Shown piece after piece: positions 1-12,450 of a stretch of DNA of 64,000 bases. The number at the start of each line of letters is the position of its first letter. Position 1 is the stretch's first letter. The notes beneath the pieces are model-generated. The model did no database searches, had not been told where the DNA came from, and was given only the letters and a program-made list of their open reading frames with translations. Origin of the DNA: Pterobdella sp. o SKG-2022. Its lineage: Eukaryota; Annelida; Clitellata; Hirudinida; Piscicolidae. Location: positions 6,851,206 through 6,915,205 of the forward strand of contig OZ038324.1 of assembly GCA_964035795.1 (NCBI GenBank), given 5' to 3'. The position numbers were made by a program, and so were the translations under genes.

Positions 1-3000
1 TAAAACAAAGTCATAAGTTTAGTGGGGTCATTTGGAATATTTGATTTAACAACAAGAAAATTTAAGAAAGCCAACATTGGTAATATATACTAAATTTATT
101 ATAGTGAGATTCAAGGTTATTAAACAGAAAAATTGAAAAAGGCTGATAATGCCACAAAAAAAAAAAAACATACAGTGAAAAACTAAAATAAAAACAAAAA
201 AAAAGCACGCTTTTGCATTTCAATTCTTTTTGCTCACTGCCATTTTTTTCGTTTGTTAGGCTTATTTTGTATGGGTTTAGTCCATTTTCATTTTTCTGAG
301 CATTTTTTCCTATTATATCAGGTTTTGTTTTCGGTTTTTTAAGTTTCAAAAGTAGGTAATTTTTAGTTAAATTCATTTTTCCAGACAACTGAAATTTTTG
401 CAAATAAAAATGTACTTTAGAAAATATAAATTCTACTGCTGTTTATTTTACACAAATTATCAATATTGTATTCATTTTAGATTTTTATATATTAATTATA
501 TTCTCATTTTCATCATTATTTTAGGCAATAGATTAAAATTTCTACTCATTGAATAGAATCAATAAATAGGAAAAAAAACATGGTGTAATTTCTGTTTATA
601 TAAAACCACATAAATACTCAAAACTCGAAATGATAATTTATATTATTCAGTAATAACTTGGTAATGTGATAATCTCCACAGAGTTCATTATAATATAGAA
701 AACATGCGGTTCTCACGCCATTTTATAATATAATTAACGCAATGTTCACTTTTTGCTCTTGAATTTCTCTTATCGTTAATATTTCGTCACCTGGCCAGAT
801 AAAAATTCCTGCATATCTAAAGGGATGTGCGGGTAACAGGTTTTATGCTCACAAATTTATTCCTTGCTCGTTTATGTTTTATTGACTTATATACTGCTCA
901 TAATTGGCGGTGAGTAACGGATTATGTGGATTTCAATCGTTTTTAATATATTATGACTAATTAAATTTTTTTTTTACAGTAAAATTAATTTAATTAAATT
1001 GTTTCTTTTTTGAAACTGTTTAATATTGAAACTTGGAACAAAATACATTTTTGGAAAGAGGTACATGGAACTCTGATAAATAATCTGGTTAAATAGGATT
1101 ATAAATTAATTCAAACCCGCGTGATAATTCTTGTTGCTGAAAAACATGTGGTGAATCATATCTATTTATTTAAAAAGCTTATAGTAATTAGCAACAATGT
1201 TTAAAGTCAATTTATGAGAGAATTTAGTAAATTTAGTACATTTAATAGGCAAAAACAGCTAGAATTTTCGTTATGTATAGCCTTACCATAATAGGTTAGC
1301 ATCTAGCAATAGTGATTGTTCAAAGTTTGCATAGTGAGTTGTGATTATTTGAAACTTCTGGAGTACTTAATATTTGTTTAAAATCTTTATAAATTATGGT
1401 TTGTTAAAAAATCCTATATTAATAAATATACTAAAATTCTTCCATAAATCGACGTAAAAACATTGTTGAATATATTAACGGATAATATTAACTGTAATAT
1501 TTGTTTGAAGTTCTAATACTAATTATTAAATATTCAAAATTATATATGATTTTCAATAACCTAAAACTTTTATGAAGAGCAACAATTATTCTAATATTTT
1601 TTCATAATTTTTAATTTTATACATCTCTTATAACAAAGATACCGGACTCACATAGAAGTGATCCTTCAAGTACAGCACGCCACAATCTTCCATCTACCTC
1701 AGCTTTCAATCCATCTTCAAGTGATATTATTTTTACGCGTTTAGGCTCAGAGTTTTTGCGAAATTTTTTTAAGCATCAAAACGTATTGGCTCTTTGTGTT
1801 ATTATGGCCGAAATATTGTTTTTTGGTTGTTTTTGATGCTTTGTTTCAGTTTTGAATTAAATTTTTTATCTTGAATACTGATTTTTGTATCCAATCTTAC
1901 TGATTTTTTCACATTAATAATTTTTTATTGTTTTAATTATTTATTAATTCCATTTATTTCAATATATTTTAAAATTTATCGTTAGCAAAATGTAGTGGAA
2001 CTTCAAAAAGTATATTTTAATCTCAAAGATTCCCAAACTTCTATATATTTATAAGTTTTTGTATATATGTATGGGGTCGTATGGTATGCTATAAATAGTA
2101 ATATGAAGTTTGGGAGGCTGGATCAATAGTGATAACGTTTTGATTAAAGAGTATTTTATTTCTTTCCTACCTACAACGTAAACAGCTGTTGATTCGAATT
2201 TCATTTCGTTTCAAAGGTTTTACAAGATTTTAATTTTTAGTCTTTTACCAAAGTTTTTTACCATTATTTATTTTCTATATTAAAATTCTGAATATTGATA
2301 ATTTAAAATATCGAGGAAAAGATTGTTCTTAATATTTTCTATTCAAAAAATTTTTTGCTCAATATGAAAATTGAATTAATTTCGTAAATCAATTTTGCTT
2401 TCAAATTTTAAAATAGGTTTCACGAAATTTTATTTAACCACAAATAATTTTCAAACATTTCAAAGTTCCATAGCACGAAATATCGGTTATTGATTTTGTT
2501 ATTTTTTAATCTATAAAACTACTCCCATAATTAAATATAAATTCGAAAAATTCATACTTTACTTACCTTTTTTTATTTGTACTTTTCACTACTCCATACA
2601 AATTAAAGTTATCTCAAAGTTACAATCAGTTGACTTTGATAACAAATGCTGAAAAAACTTGGAATAATCGAAGGAACAAGATCAAATTTGCTACAATTGA
2701 ATTGCCTTGTAGAAGTTTTTTGTTATAATTATATAAAACAAAATAATACCATATTAGTAATAAAGATTTTTATTCAACTCGTATAATGTGGTGCAAAGGA
2801 ATTCTGTTATGTCAAATGCCACCTTGTATTTTTAATTGTTTCATAGCAACTAAGGCAATAGTAACTAAATACATTAGTAACCAAAATCGTGGTTTACTAA
2901 TTTCCATAATTGAAATCAGTTCAACAAGTATTCAAGCTTTCGATCGTACATGTGTAACCTTATTCTTATTATCGTCTATAGTCGCTCATAAAGTGCTTGA

Positions 3001-4147
3001 AAAACTTGAAGAAATGGCAATAAAAGCAGATTAGATGAAGTATCACGCCTTCACACCACAATAAGAACGATAAATTACTGCCGATAGTGCGATCTTACGG
3101 TTTCATGAACGCAAAACATTTATTTCTTTGAAGAAAAAACTGCGTGGTAGAAAACTTGATGGTTGGAAAGACAACGCATGCTGTGACATCACTTTTAAAT
3201 ACAATACTCTAAGTTGGTATACTTGAAAAGTGAATTTGAATTTCGGAAAGCTTTGTATTATTTCGTTAATGAAAGTGTTTGATTTGAATGGTTCAAATAG
3301 AAGCTGTTGACAGATAATGTGGAAGTTCTTTTATGCATTTATGTAGAAAGAGCATCTACAACTTTGACAACATTCAAAATTTTTGTTTTGAAAAAAAAAA
3401 TTAGGCAAGAGTGTCATTCTGAGCAGTCAAAGTTATGATGTGAAGCAGGGGACACAAAGCACATTTATGACACCACTTCATCTGTGCTGTAGTTTGTAGT
3501 GGGTTTTCCGCGTGAAACAATTTGAAATTGGTTTTAAAAAATTTTATAATAAAAAACAGAAATGTAAGCAAAAAAACTGAATATTTAATCATGAAAATTT
3601 ATTCATCATATGCACACGGTCACTTCTTGAACGTAAGCTCAATGTACGCTTAGTCAGCTAGCATTCTTTCGAGCACGCCTAGTTGAAGAATGCATTCATA
3701 CGTAACAAGCACTCACAACAGTCTGTCAACCAGTTTTTTGACAGTATCTTTGTTTTGCAGGTTTCTCATTTACTGGGCTTTGAGTTCCAACGTAGTTGTT
3801 ACTAATTTACTTTTATTTTATCTAGCTATAACCTGCTAGCTTCTCTTACTATAATTGTTGAAATGCTTTTCAAACATCTAACCATCATTTTACTCAATTT
3901 TTAAGTAGAAAAAAAACAAAAAGAGTTTATAAAATTTTAAATTTGAACAAAAAACCTTTTACACGTTTTACGAGGTTGTTTCTTGAAAATTCAAGATTCA
4001 TAGCATTTATAAAGTAGAGAATTATGCTTTATGCATAATAATGATGTTGGTAGATTGAAATTGATCATTTTGAAAAAAATAAAAACAGTTAAATTTTTAA
4101 AAATTTAATTAATAGTCTTTCCGGTTTTCTTGACGCTTTTAAGTAAA
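1..4147. other. Non-coding or unassigned region upstream of hnRNP L
   Basis: This is AT-rich sequence with homopolymer runs and no exon chain I can assemble. Short open frames exist, such as 2786-3034 (+, 82 codons beginning MWCKG) and 62-403 (-). They match no family I recognise, and no splice-compatible neighbours were found for them. The last few hundred bases before 4148 should contain the hnRNP L promoter and 5' UTR. A clear TATA box or initiator could not be singled out. Confidence 0.5.
1615..1836 (+). other. Open frame of about 73 codons, possible exon or transposon remnant
   Basis: This frame is open from just after a TAA to a TGA at 1834-1836. The stretch from about 1640 to 1745 is visibly richer in G and C than its surroundings. 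Its translation is Ser- and Pro-rich (DSHRSDPSSTARHN) and then hydrophobic (VLALCVIMAEILFFGCF). It has no initiator ATG near the start and no partner exon was found, so it may be one exon, a transposon fragment, or chance. I do not recognise a family. Confidence 0.18.
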
Positions 4148-7100
4148 ATGGCCGGTTACGGTATGCATGAATTCGAAGATCCTTATTCAACAAAAAGAAT
4201 GAAAAATAACCAAGGATTGAGTGTTTCAGTTGTCAAGGTTTGTTTTATTGGTATTGTGCATAATATTAAATTTCAACAAAGGTCAACATTTTTATAGAAC
4301 AATACGCCATCAAAAGTTGTTCATGTTCGTAATTTACCAGCTCATGTATCAGATTCTGATCTTGTTCACTCACTTTCAAAGTTTGGTGAAATCAGGTATT
4401 CAAATTAGTAAAAAGTTTGGTCTGTTTTATATACACCATTAAAATACATTTCAGTTATGTTCTGAACTTTCCAGCAAAAAGCATGGCTTTAATTGAGTTT
4501 GAGGTATGTTTATTGTAATAATTTATTGATGTCTAATATAATCAAATTTTTATTTTTTAGACCATGGACTCAGCAATAAGATTGATCACCTATGCCAAGG
4601 TAAGCTTTAGGCTGTTCACTTTATGACAAATATCAGTATGCCCATGTTTTATAGGAGAATGAGATTCCAGTGGCAGGGCTGCCTGCACATTTCAACTACT
4701 CAGTAAGTGATCGCATCAAGAGGCAAGACCATAATGGAGTGTAAGTGCTCATTATAACAAGAACACACAGATTTTTCAATACATTTGATCATTCACCAGG
4801 GCAAAATATGAAATAAAACCAAGTAATGTGATTCTCTTAACAATCATCAATGCCAGACACCCCATCACTGTGGTATTGCTTCGATCACCATGTGCTATCT
4901 AATAATAATTTTTTATATATATAAAGATAAAGGTATGCAGCTAAAGCATGCAAAATACTTTATAATATTTAAACAATAAGCTATAGTTCTATTTATTTTG
5001 CCATTGTTCTAGAACACAATAATTGAATATTTTCATAAAACTTCTCCATTATAAAACAACAGGATGTGATCCATGCCATTGCAAGTCCTATAGCAGATGT
5101 GGCAAAGATTGTCATTTTCAGGAAGAATGGTGTACAAGTCCTCATTGAATATCCTTTATGATGATTCAATAAGATTTTGCATTTGGAGAAAGAAAATAGG
5201 ATATAAATATAATTTATAATCTTACCTATGAGTAATATTATCTAAAAAATAAGGTATTGATAATTTTTTTTATTTAAGTTCAGGTAGATGGTTGTTTTAG
5301 TTTTACTATACCAAAATTAACTATACATAATTTTGCTGCTTCAAAAACCGTCTTTTCAATAAGGATTTAATTCTAATAATCTCAGAATTCGAAACCAAAT
5401 TAGCTTTATATATATACCCAAAAAGGTTATACAATCTAATGACCATGGAGCCTTTAGTATTTCCCTTAACAAACAGCCACATTTACCTCTGTAGAAGATG
5501 CACTCAAGGCAAAGAATGGCCTCCATGGGGCTGATATTTATGCCAACTCCTGCACCATCAAGGCAGAGTTTGGGAAGGTCCGTATTGATTCTATCATTAT
5601 AACTGATACTTTGTACTTTTTATAAAGAAATACTCATGTAAAAAATTTATTGTTGTTAATGTTTAACTCAGTGAGTTTTGATACAGTGCATCTATGTATA
5701 ACTTTAAATATCTTCATGTATTCTACATCATTCAGTACAATACATGATAGCTAACCTCTTTCATCTGTTTCAACCTTGTATCTTGATTTTTTATAGCCAA
5801 CTTCATTGACGGTGAAAAAAAATGATCAAAATACATGGGATTATTCGGCTGGACCACCTGGTTAGTGATATCACATTGTATATATATATATATATATTAA
5901 TTTGATTGCATTATTAAGGCTTGTTTTGTGCATATTATTCACAAGAAACTCTTACAAAACCAAAACCCCAACTTTATCCATCAACCTATCCTCTTTCTGA
6001 TCAAACATCAACGATTAACACAACAAAAAATAACACGAGCAACATTGAAACTAACAAGGATAATAACAATCTTTAAAAAAAATGAAAAAAATATCCAAAA
6101 ATAAATGTAACATGAAAAAGAAATCACCCGACAAATACAATATGAAACAATCAATACAATAATACACTTGAATTTCACCACACCAAGACCAAACCAAAAA
6201 ATCCCTTTCACACCAACCTGCAAACACTACACAACAAAACACACATTTGAAGGTTAGTCGTTCATTAACAAATCCTGCATTTTATTCACATTTAAATGCA
6301 CATCTCTAAATCATGAATCTTTATTTAAAGTTTCAAGCACATTTTTCTACTATATGAACACATTTTCAATTGTTTTATCGCCATTTTTAAAAAGTTAAAT
6401 TAATGATTTCAAAAGCTTTATAGAGTTTATTTGCTTAATTTTATTGTTAATTATAAATGTGTTAATATTCTTTTGCACAGATATGACTTGTTGGCAAAAC
6501 CCTGCTCAAGATTATGTAACAAACCAATGATGATTAGAGTGAAATAAACCGTCGGCACTAGAAGATCATCATCATCACTTTTTCACGCATACAAACACAC
6601 ACAAACAAACTTAACCACATAAATCCATTAATAAACCCACCCATCTATAAGTGAAAGCTTATCAACCCTTCCATAATCCCTTTACCAACCAACAGTGCCA
6701 AATAACTTCCCAAAGAACAAACCCCTCCTAGCCGAGCCTGATCCCATGGCAAACTTTGGAGGTTTTCCGGGTGCCCCTCCATCACTTGGAACTTCAGGCT
6801 TTCGCATGGATTTTGATCCCACCCTCATGGAAACTTTTGGAGCTCCTATGCCCACCATGGAAACTGCTGTATGTTTACAATTTTCATATCCATGCAAACT
6901 TACATTGCATTTAGTTATTTTGCTTTCATAGTTCATTATACTCAGTGGTCTAGAAACTTCTGAAGTTAATGCCACTATAATCATACTCGTTAATAATTGG
7001 ATTTGATTGTGAGAAGTTGTGCTTGGATGTGTTTAGTAATTTTTGGAAGTGTTGTATTCACTGTAATTGTTAGTTGTTTTTGTTACTTCTAGTGTATGAT

Positions 7101-9151
7101 ATAATGTAACTAAAATAAATTTATAAATAGTTATTTCAACAAGATAGGGCATATTTTCATGTCATAATATCCTAACACCACTACAGAACCCCAACTGTGT
7201 GTTGATGGTGTATGGTTTAAACTGTGAGAAGATCAACTGCCAGAAGCTTTTCAATCTTGTGTGTTTGTATGGGGATGTTGTCAAGGTGACTGTCTTCACT
7301 ATTGATTAGCATTATCATAACTAGTTTTTTCATCACATGCTCAACCATTTAATTCAAAGCTTTTTTCATCAACAGTGAAAAATTTTTAAGTTTGTCACCC
7401 CTAATATCACCTTCCATTTGATAAGGCATCCACCCACCCACAAACAGATACGCTTCCTCAAGTCGAAGGATGGAGCAGCCATGTTGCAAATGACGGATAG
7501 AGACTCGTGCGATCGAGTAATGATGATGCTTAGGGATGTGACCATTTTTGGAAGCAAGCTTTCAATTAGGTATTGAAGTGTCTTGTGTGCTTGTGTTGAG
7601 ACTATTTGATTTTTTTTTGATTTAACTTGTTTCTTCGTATTATTTCATGGTTTCAGTATATGAACTATTATTTTGCCTCTATAATGTAAAAAATATAATA
7701 TATAAAACTATAAGACCAATTAATTTGTTATGATTAGGTAATCTGATGTTCGACAACATTTAATCCAATCACCACAGCAACTCAAAGCAACCCTATGTAT
7801 CTGAATCAAACTCACCATCATTCTCCCTGCCTGATGGCTCCCCGTCATTCCTTGACTTCAGCGGCTCCAAGAACAACCGCTTTGGCCATCCAGATGCCGC
7901 CAAGAAATACAATATCCTTTGTGTTGTTTTTTATTACTATTATATAGTCGATGTGGTGTGGTGTTTTGGCTTATATGGTGTTATGGTATACATTTTAAGG
8001 CGTTCTCATTGGTGTTTAATGCATATTATATGCTTAACTTTATCTTTATAATTGCTGTTGTGATATTATTGACTGTTAATGCATCCTATTTATTAAACAT
8101 AAATGCAGAATTATATTACAGTGAATTTTTCAGCATTACCATCAAAGAACCTTTCCTTAACGAACGATTTTATACGAGTGCAATTCCCCACCAAAGTGAT
8201 GTACTTCTTCAACGCGCCACCTAACGTTGACGAGGAAACCATCATGTATCCCTTCATCAAGAACGGAGCAGTCCCGCCTTCCAAGATGGTCATGCTTCCA
8301 GCCCGATGTGAGTTTGCAATTGGTTGCATGGAGCGTCAACCATGGAAAGGGAAAAGATGCTTACTATAATAAATGATATTATATGAACCATTAACCGGTT
8401 TTGTGGGTGTGTGTTGATGGATGTGTAGTTGGTTAGTGGGCTGCTTTGTTGATGGTGAATTGAATTTTTTAAGATTGTTTTATCTTTTGTATCGAGGGGA
8501 ATTGGTTTTATAATTCGCATGCGGCCGCACTCGACAATGGATGATGGATGGTCTTGACGGAATCGATCATGCGGTTTTATTTATCGCAAAAACTTTTTTA
8601 AAGTTATTCATAGAGTTTAAGTGATTTGAAAATTTAAAGTAGCCTCAAGCAAAACCTCCTATTAATATATTATTGTTACATTATTTTATTATATAAAATC
8701 TTCTTTCACTATTATGCCAAAAATAGCGATAATACATTGTTTCCGCACAAAACATTATAAACTGAAAAGGTTTTAATGAATGCTTACAGCTGAAAGAAGC
8801 AGCAGGGGCTATCTCACCTTCAACGACGCCACTACGGCTGTCGAGTCGCTACTTGTCGCTAACAACGCCAAACTGCCGCATCCTAGTTAGTTTCATTGTG
8901 TTTTTGTTGTATCGGGTATGATAGGGAGTTGTTAGGATGTATGGTTTGGTTGGTTTTTGTTGCCGTTTGTGCAACTCAATGCAGATCTCAAGTGATGTTA
9001 GTAAATGAATTTTGAAACGTGAAAATTTGTTTGATAAATTTAATGAATAGAAACTTAATACATTGGTTTTGAAAATATTTAAAATCATTTAGCTGGAGGG
9101 CATCCATACATTCTTAAGCTGGCTTTTTCTGCCGCAAACCCAGAAGATTGA
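4148..9151 (+). CDS. HNRNPL: Heterogeneous nuclear ribonucleoprotein L (hnRNP L) orthologue
   Basis: This nuclear RNA-binding protein of the hnRNP L/PTB family binds CA-rich RNA and controls splice choice. Coding exons: 4148-4237, 4298-4395, 4455-4503, 4561-4599, 4655-4740, 4800-4872, 5063-5148, 5481-5577, 5797-5860, 6696-6868, 7187-7285, 7448-7569, 7778-7911, 8176-8307, 8790-8885, 9093-9151. All phases close and give about 498 residues (family 540-590). RRM1 lies at about 35-105 (VVHVRNLP, SMALIEFE). RRM2 is at about 128-205 (VILLTIINA, IVIFRKNGVQVLIEF). A Gly/Pro/Met linker follows at 228-285 (GFPGAPPSL). RRM3 is at about 287-365 (VLMVYGLN) and RRM4 at about 404-498 (VMYFFNAP, ending YILKLAFSAANPED). 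The tract NDQNTWDY after RRM2 is diagnostic of hnRNP L. Two introns, after 5148 and 7911, are AT-AC. The start is the first ATG of an open exon (MAGYGMHEF). The remaining uncertainty is possible alternative exons near 6480. Confidence 0.95.
5149..5480 (+). other. U12-type AT-AC intron in hnRNP L (RRM2)
   Basis: The intron begins ATATCCTTT, the exact minor-spliceosome 5' consensus. It ends CCTTAACAAACAGCCAC, that is a CCTTAAC branch site ten bases before a terminal AC. Joining 5148 to 5481 rebuilds the RRM2 strand VLIE-F-TSVEDALKAKNG without a gap. No GT-AG alternative keeps the frame. Confidence 0.93.
6481..6548 (+). other. Candidate alternative 3' terminal exon of hnRNP L
   Basis: A good 3' splice site (ttcttttgcacag) at 6471-6480 opens a segment in the phase left by the 5860 donor. 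It reads DMTCWQNPAQDYVTNQ, then TGA at 6528-6530. An AATAAA follows at 6543-6548. If used, it would give a truncated protein with RRM1 and RRM2 only. It could equally be chance sequence in an 835-base intron. Confidence 0.3.
7912..8175 (+). other. Second U12-type AT-AC intron in hnRNP L (before RRM4)
   Basis: The intron starts ATATCCTTTG after the codon fragment at 7911 and ends TTTCCTTAACGAACGATTTTATAC. The TCCTTAAC branch site is 14 bases from the terminal AC. Joining at phase 1 gives AAKKYN/R-VQFPTKVMYFFNAP, which continues directly into RRM4. Nearby AG dinucleotides do not restore the frame. Confidence 0.9.
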
Positions 9152-9699
9152 GTGAATCTAGTGATCAATAACTTCAAATGAAACATTTAACACCCTAGTT
9201 CTCTTGTTCAGACCTTAAATTAATGAGGCTTTTATGTTGTTTCATACTCGACTGGTTTTATCCTAAAATTCAAATTTAATCAAAGTTTCTAATTTATCAG
9301 AGTTTATTTTTGTTTTTCAAATAAAGGAAACTTTATTTTATTATTTAACTAGACTCAAATTATGCATAGATTAAATCTCTTGAGACGATAGTCGAATTGA
9401 GTTGATTGCAAAAAGATTTAGTTATTTTCATGCTTATTCTCTAGACAATACTACTAGCTTGTAAAAACACCTACGTATTGTTCAGCTTGAGTCGACCGTT
9501 ATTTAACTAAAGGTATGTTTGTGTAAGTACAAATTTTAAGTTTAACTAACCAATAATATACCTATCTAATTGTTTGCCAAAACTATCTAACTACCGTTAA
9601 TTACATGTACAATAACGTAAAGAAAATCGGTTCTTCAAGTTATGATAGCTAGAAATTTATTAAGTTATTTTTTTGTCAAATTTCGCTTTTGAAATCCCA

Positions 9700-12450
9700 A
9701 TGTTTAATCATCCTGGTGTTTCAGTTATTGATATAAATGCCAAAAATAACCCTCACGCCCTCGAAAACCCATCTCAAAAATACAACAAAGACCAAGACAA
9801 TCAACCAAATTTTAAAAACAACATTCAAATAAAAAAATACTCAAATCAGAGTGGTGAAATTTCAAAGCAATCTTCGAAAAAAGTTCCAAGTATTTTCAAA
9901 CGTCTCTTCAAAGAAAAACAGCAACTAAATGCAGTGATGCAGTCTCAATTATATTCTTCAAATTTTTCTTCACCAAACAACAATATTTCTCATTTGAAAA
10001 CAAATTATTCTGAAGGAACGCTCCAAGGAATCATATTCGACCCCTCCATCCAACTTCCCCAATTCATTCACACTAATCAACTGAATCAACCTGCTCGGAT
10101 TATCCCATCTTCCAATCTGGTACATTCTCCCCAGGTTATCCTGCCTCCCCAACAATCTCAATTTAAAGACGCTTGCAACAAGTGCTTAATCAACCCGGCT
10201 GAAGTTTCAGTTACGAATTTGAAAGAAAACAAGTCTGAAAGACTATGCTCAGTTTGTCATCAATCATCTAAACAAGCGAAAAACTACATCAAAAAAGCAG
10301 ATTTGGTTAGTAAGTACAAATGCGTTTACAGAGAAGATGAACCAAAAGTGGAGACTAATCAAAAAACTGTGATCGTAATGCAAGGGTCAAAACAAGTTGA
10401 AAAACCTAATTTGAATAAAGTTTCAGTTGGCTTGTTTCAACCAGTGAGTTCGAACTTGGAAGAAACAAAGAACGCAACGAATAACAAGGTTGGAAATGAT
10501 CAACAGAAGAAATTAAGAGTTTCAAAATTGTCTTTTCAGCCATCTTTCCAGAAAGGAAAAGCAAAACCAAATTTTCAAGCTAGGATCGTCACAAATACAA
10601 TAAAAAACTGGAACAACTCATCAAGCTTAGACAATTTAGCTCCAAATATTGAAAACATTTTCGAAGGAGCTAGTAGCAAATCAAAAGAGGTTTTACACGA
10701 AATAACTCCTTCGAACGCAGATGTGCTGTACGTTAATTCTTCAAGACCTTCAGCATATAACCCTGGCTACAGAGGGACAGAAGAAAACTACCCACAAATG
10801 GATCTCCCTACAGAACTAGAAGCACCAATTCAGAGCACCCAGTTTTTCAGCAAAATTGAAGAAATAAGACACAATGAAATGATGCAGAAACAAAGACTTC
10901 AAGAAACACAAGAGAATTCTTCAGCTCCGCCAAGGTAAAATTGTTTCAAATTAAATGAAGTTCCAGAAACCATATGCTTGTTTGGTTTTTGTAAAATGTA
11001 TGAAGATTTGCAAAAAACACATCAGTTTGTTAAACTTTGCTGAAGTTTTCGACAAGTACAGCTTTATCATAATTTATTAGTAAAGTATTAAGCAAAGTTT
11101 TTATTTGGTTTTTTTATATTTATAACCGAGCGTGTTGTTTTAGAAACCCTTATACATAGAAACACACGATGTTTAGTGTAAATTGAAAAATAAGGATTTT
11201 TTAATGTTTTTTGATAATATAAATTTCTCTATTGTATGAAATTTTATTATTTCATTTCAAAATCATAGATTTTCTATTGTTTGGGCTGCATTATAGGAAG
11301 TTTATGACGTGTTTGGTAATGGTCCTTCAGGTGTCAATACATCAAAGAGACAATGAAAGCGTCTACAAAATTAAAACCCGTCAATTCATTACAATCTCTA
11401 AAATTTTTCCTTTATTACATATTCTTACCCTTTAATTCATAGGTATGAAGATATTGTAAAAAACCCAGTACCTACAAACTCTTTTGGCTTCATAAATGCA
11501 CAACTGTTGAATCACATTGGAAAGGCTTCAAAACAACCTCAGCCAGGAGGCATCAACAATCCAACATTCATCAAGTTTGCAACTCAAAAAGTTCCAAACA
11601 GCGGTGTTTTGGTGGTGACAGACCCTGTGGTGAAATGCATTCAAGTATTTGACACCGAGGGTGGGTGCCAAGCAATGGTGAGGATTGATGGGCTGATTTG
11701 CGCTTGTGCTTCTACCAACAACATGATATTAGCTGCCTGTGATGACAAAGTGTCACTACTCCGTTTTGATGGAAGTGAGAAGGCTTCCTTGTTCATTGAT
11801 ACTGGTGATGGTGGTGAAGTTAAAGCAATCACAAGATTCAGAAACAACTCCTCATATGCTGTCTTGGCTCAAAAACAGAAGATATCTCTGCTGGAGTGTG
11901 ATTTCCAAAACATTTTTGTCACGAAATTTTACTCTATTGTTAGTTCTGAGAATAGTTTTCAAGGAATCATTGATGTTGCTATGACAAGTAAAGATGTAAG
12001 TTTGAAAAAAATGCTTCAAAAATAATTTTTTAAACCAAAAACTTCATAAAAAATAAACTTTCATTAACCCCCCTACCACTCGAATCCCAGGACATTGTGG
12101 TGCTAGACAAAAGCAGGCATCAAGTTGACATATACGTGATAGAAGCAGCCACAGGCCAGTTGAAGAGTGCCATCAGCCCACGACACGAATCTTGCGGGCC
12201 CATGGCGAACCCTTCAAGCATTTCCTTGGACGAATACAACAGTATATACGTCAGCGACACGGTGCAGAAGCGAGTTATCATGTTTTCAGTTAAAATGAAA
12301 TCGAATTCCAAAAATGAGATTGGTGTGAAAGAAATTGGAGGGTTTGGGAGCGGTTCTGCGCCTGTTTGCATGACTGTGAAGGCTGCTGGTGTGTGTTATG
12401 TGGTTCTGAAGGGTGATGCTGATTGCAATATAGGAGTTTTTAAATATTAG
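9700..12450 (+). CDS. Unrecognised protein with Cys-pair N-terminus and NHL-like beta-propeller
   Basis: Exons 9700-10934, 11443-11995 and 12091-12450 join in phase to about 715 residues. The first ATG of the open frame is at 9700, and the frame is closed by a TAA at 9661. Residues 1-410, one exon, are polar and low-complexity (Asn, Gln, Ser, Lys). They contain two Cys pairs at about 158-185 (CNKC and CSVC about 21 residues apart), a possible zinc site. Exons 2 and 3 look like an NHL-type propeller: GGINNPTFIKFA, VVTDPVVKCIQVFD, and NPSSISLDEYNSIYVSDT with a KRVIMFS strand, ending GVFKY. NHL propellers usually bind protein or RNA, and many sit in TRIM-NHL regulators, but no RING or B-box is evident here. 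It follows hnRNP L by about 550 bases on the same strand. I cannot name the orthologue. Confidence 0.75.
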
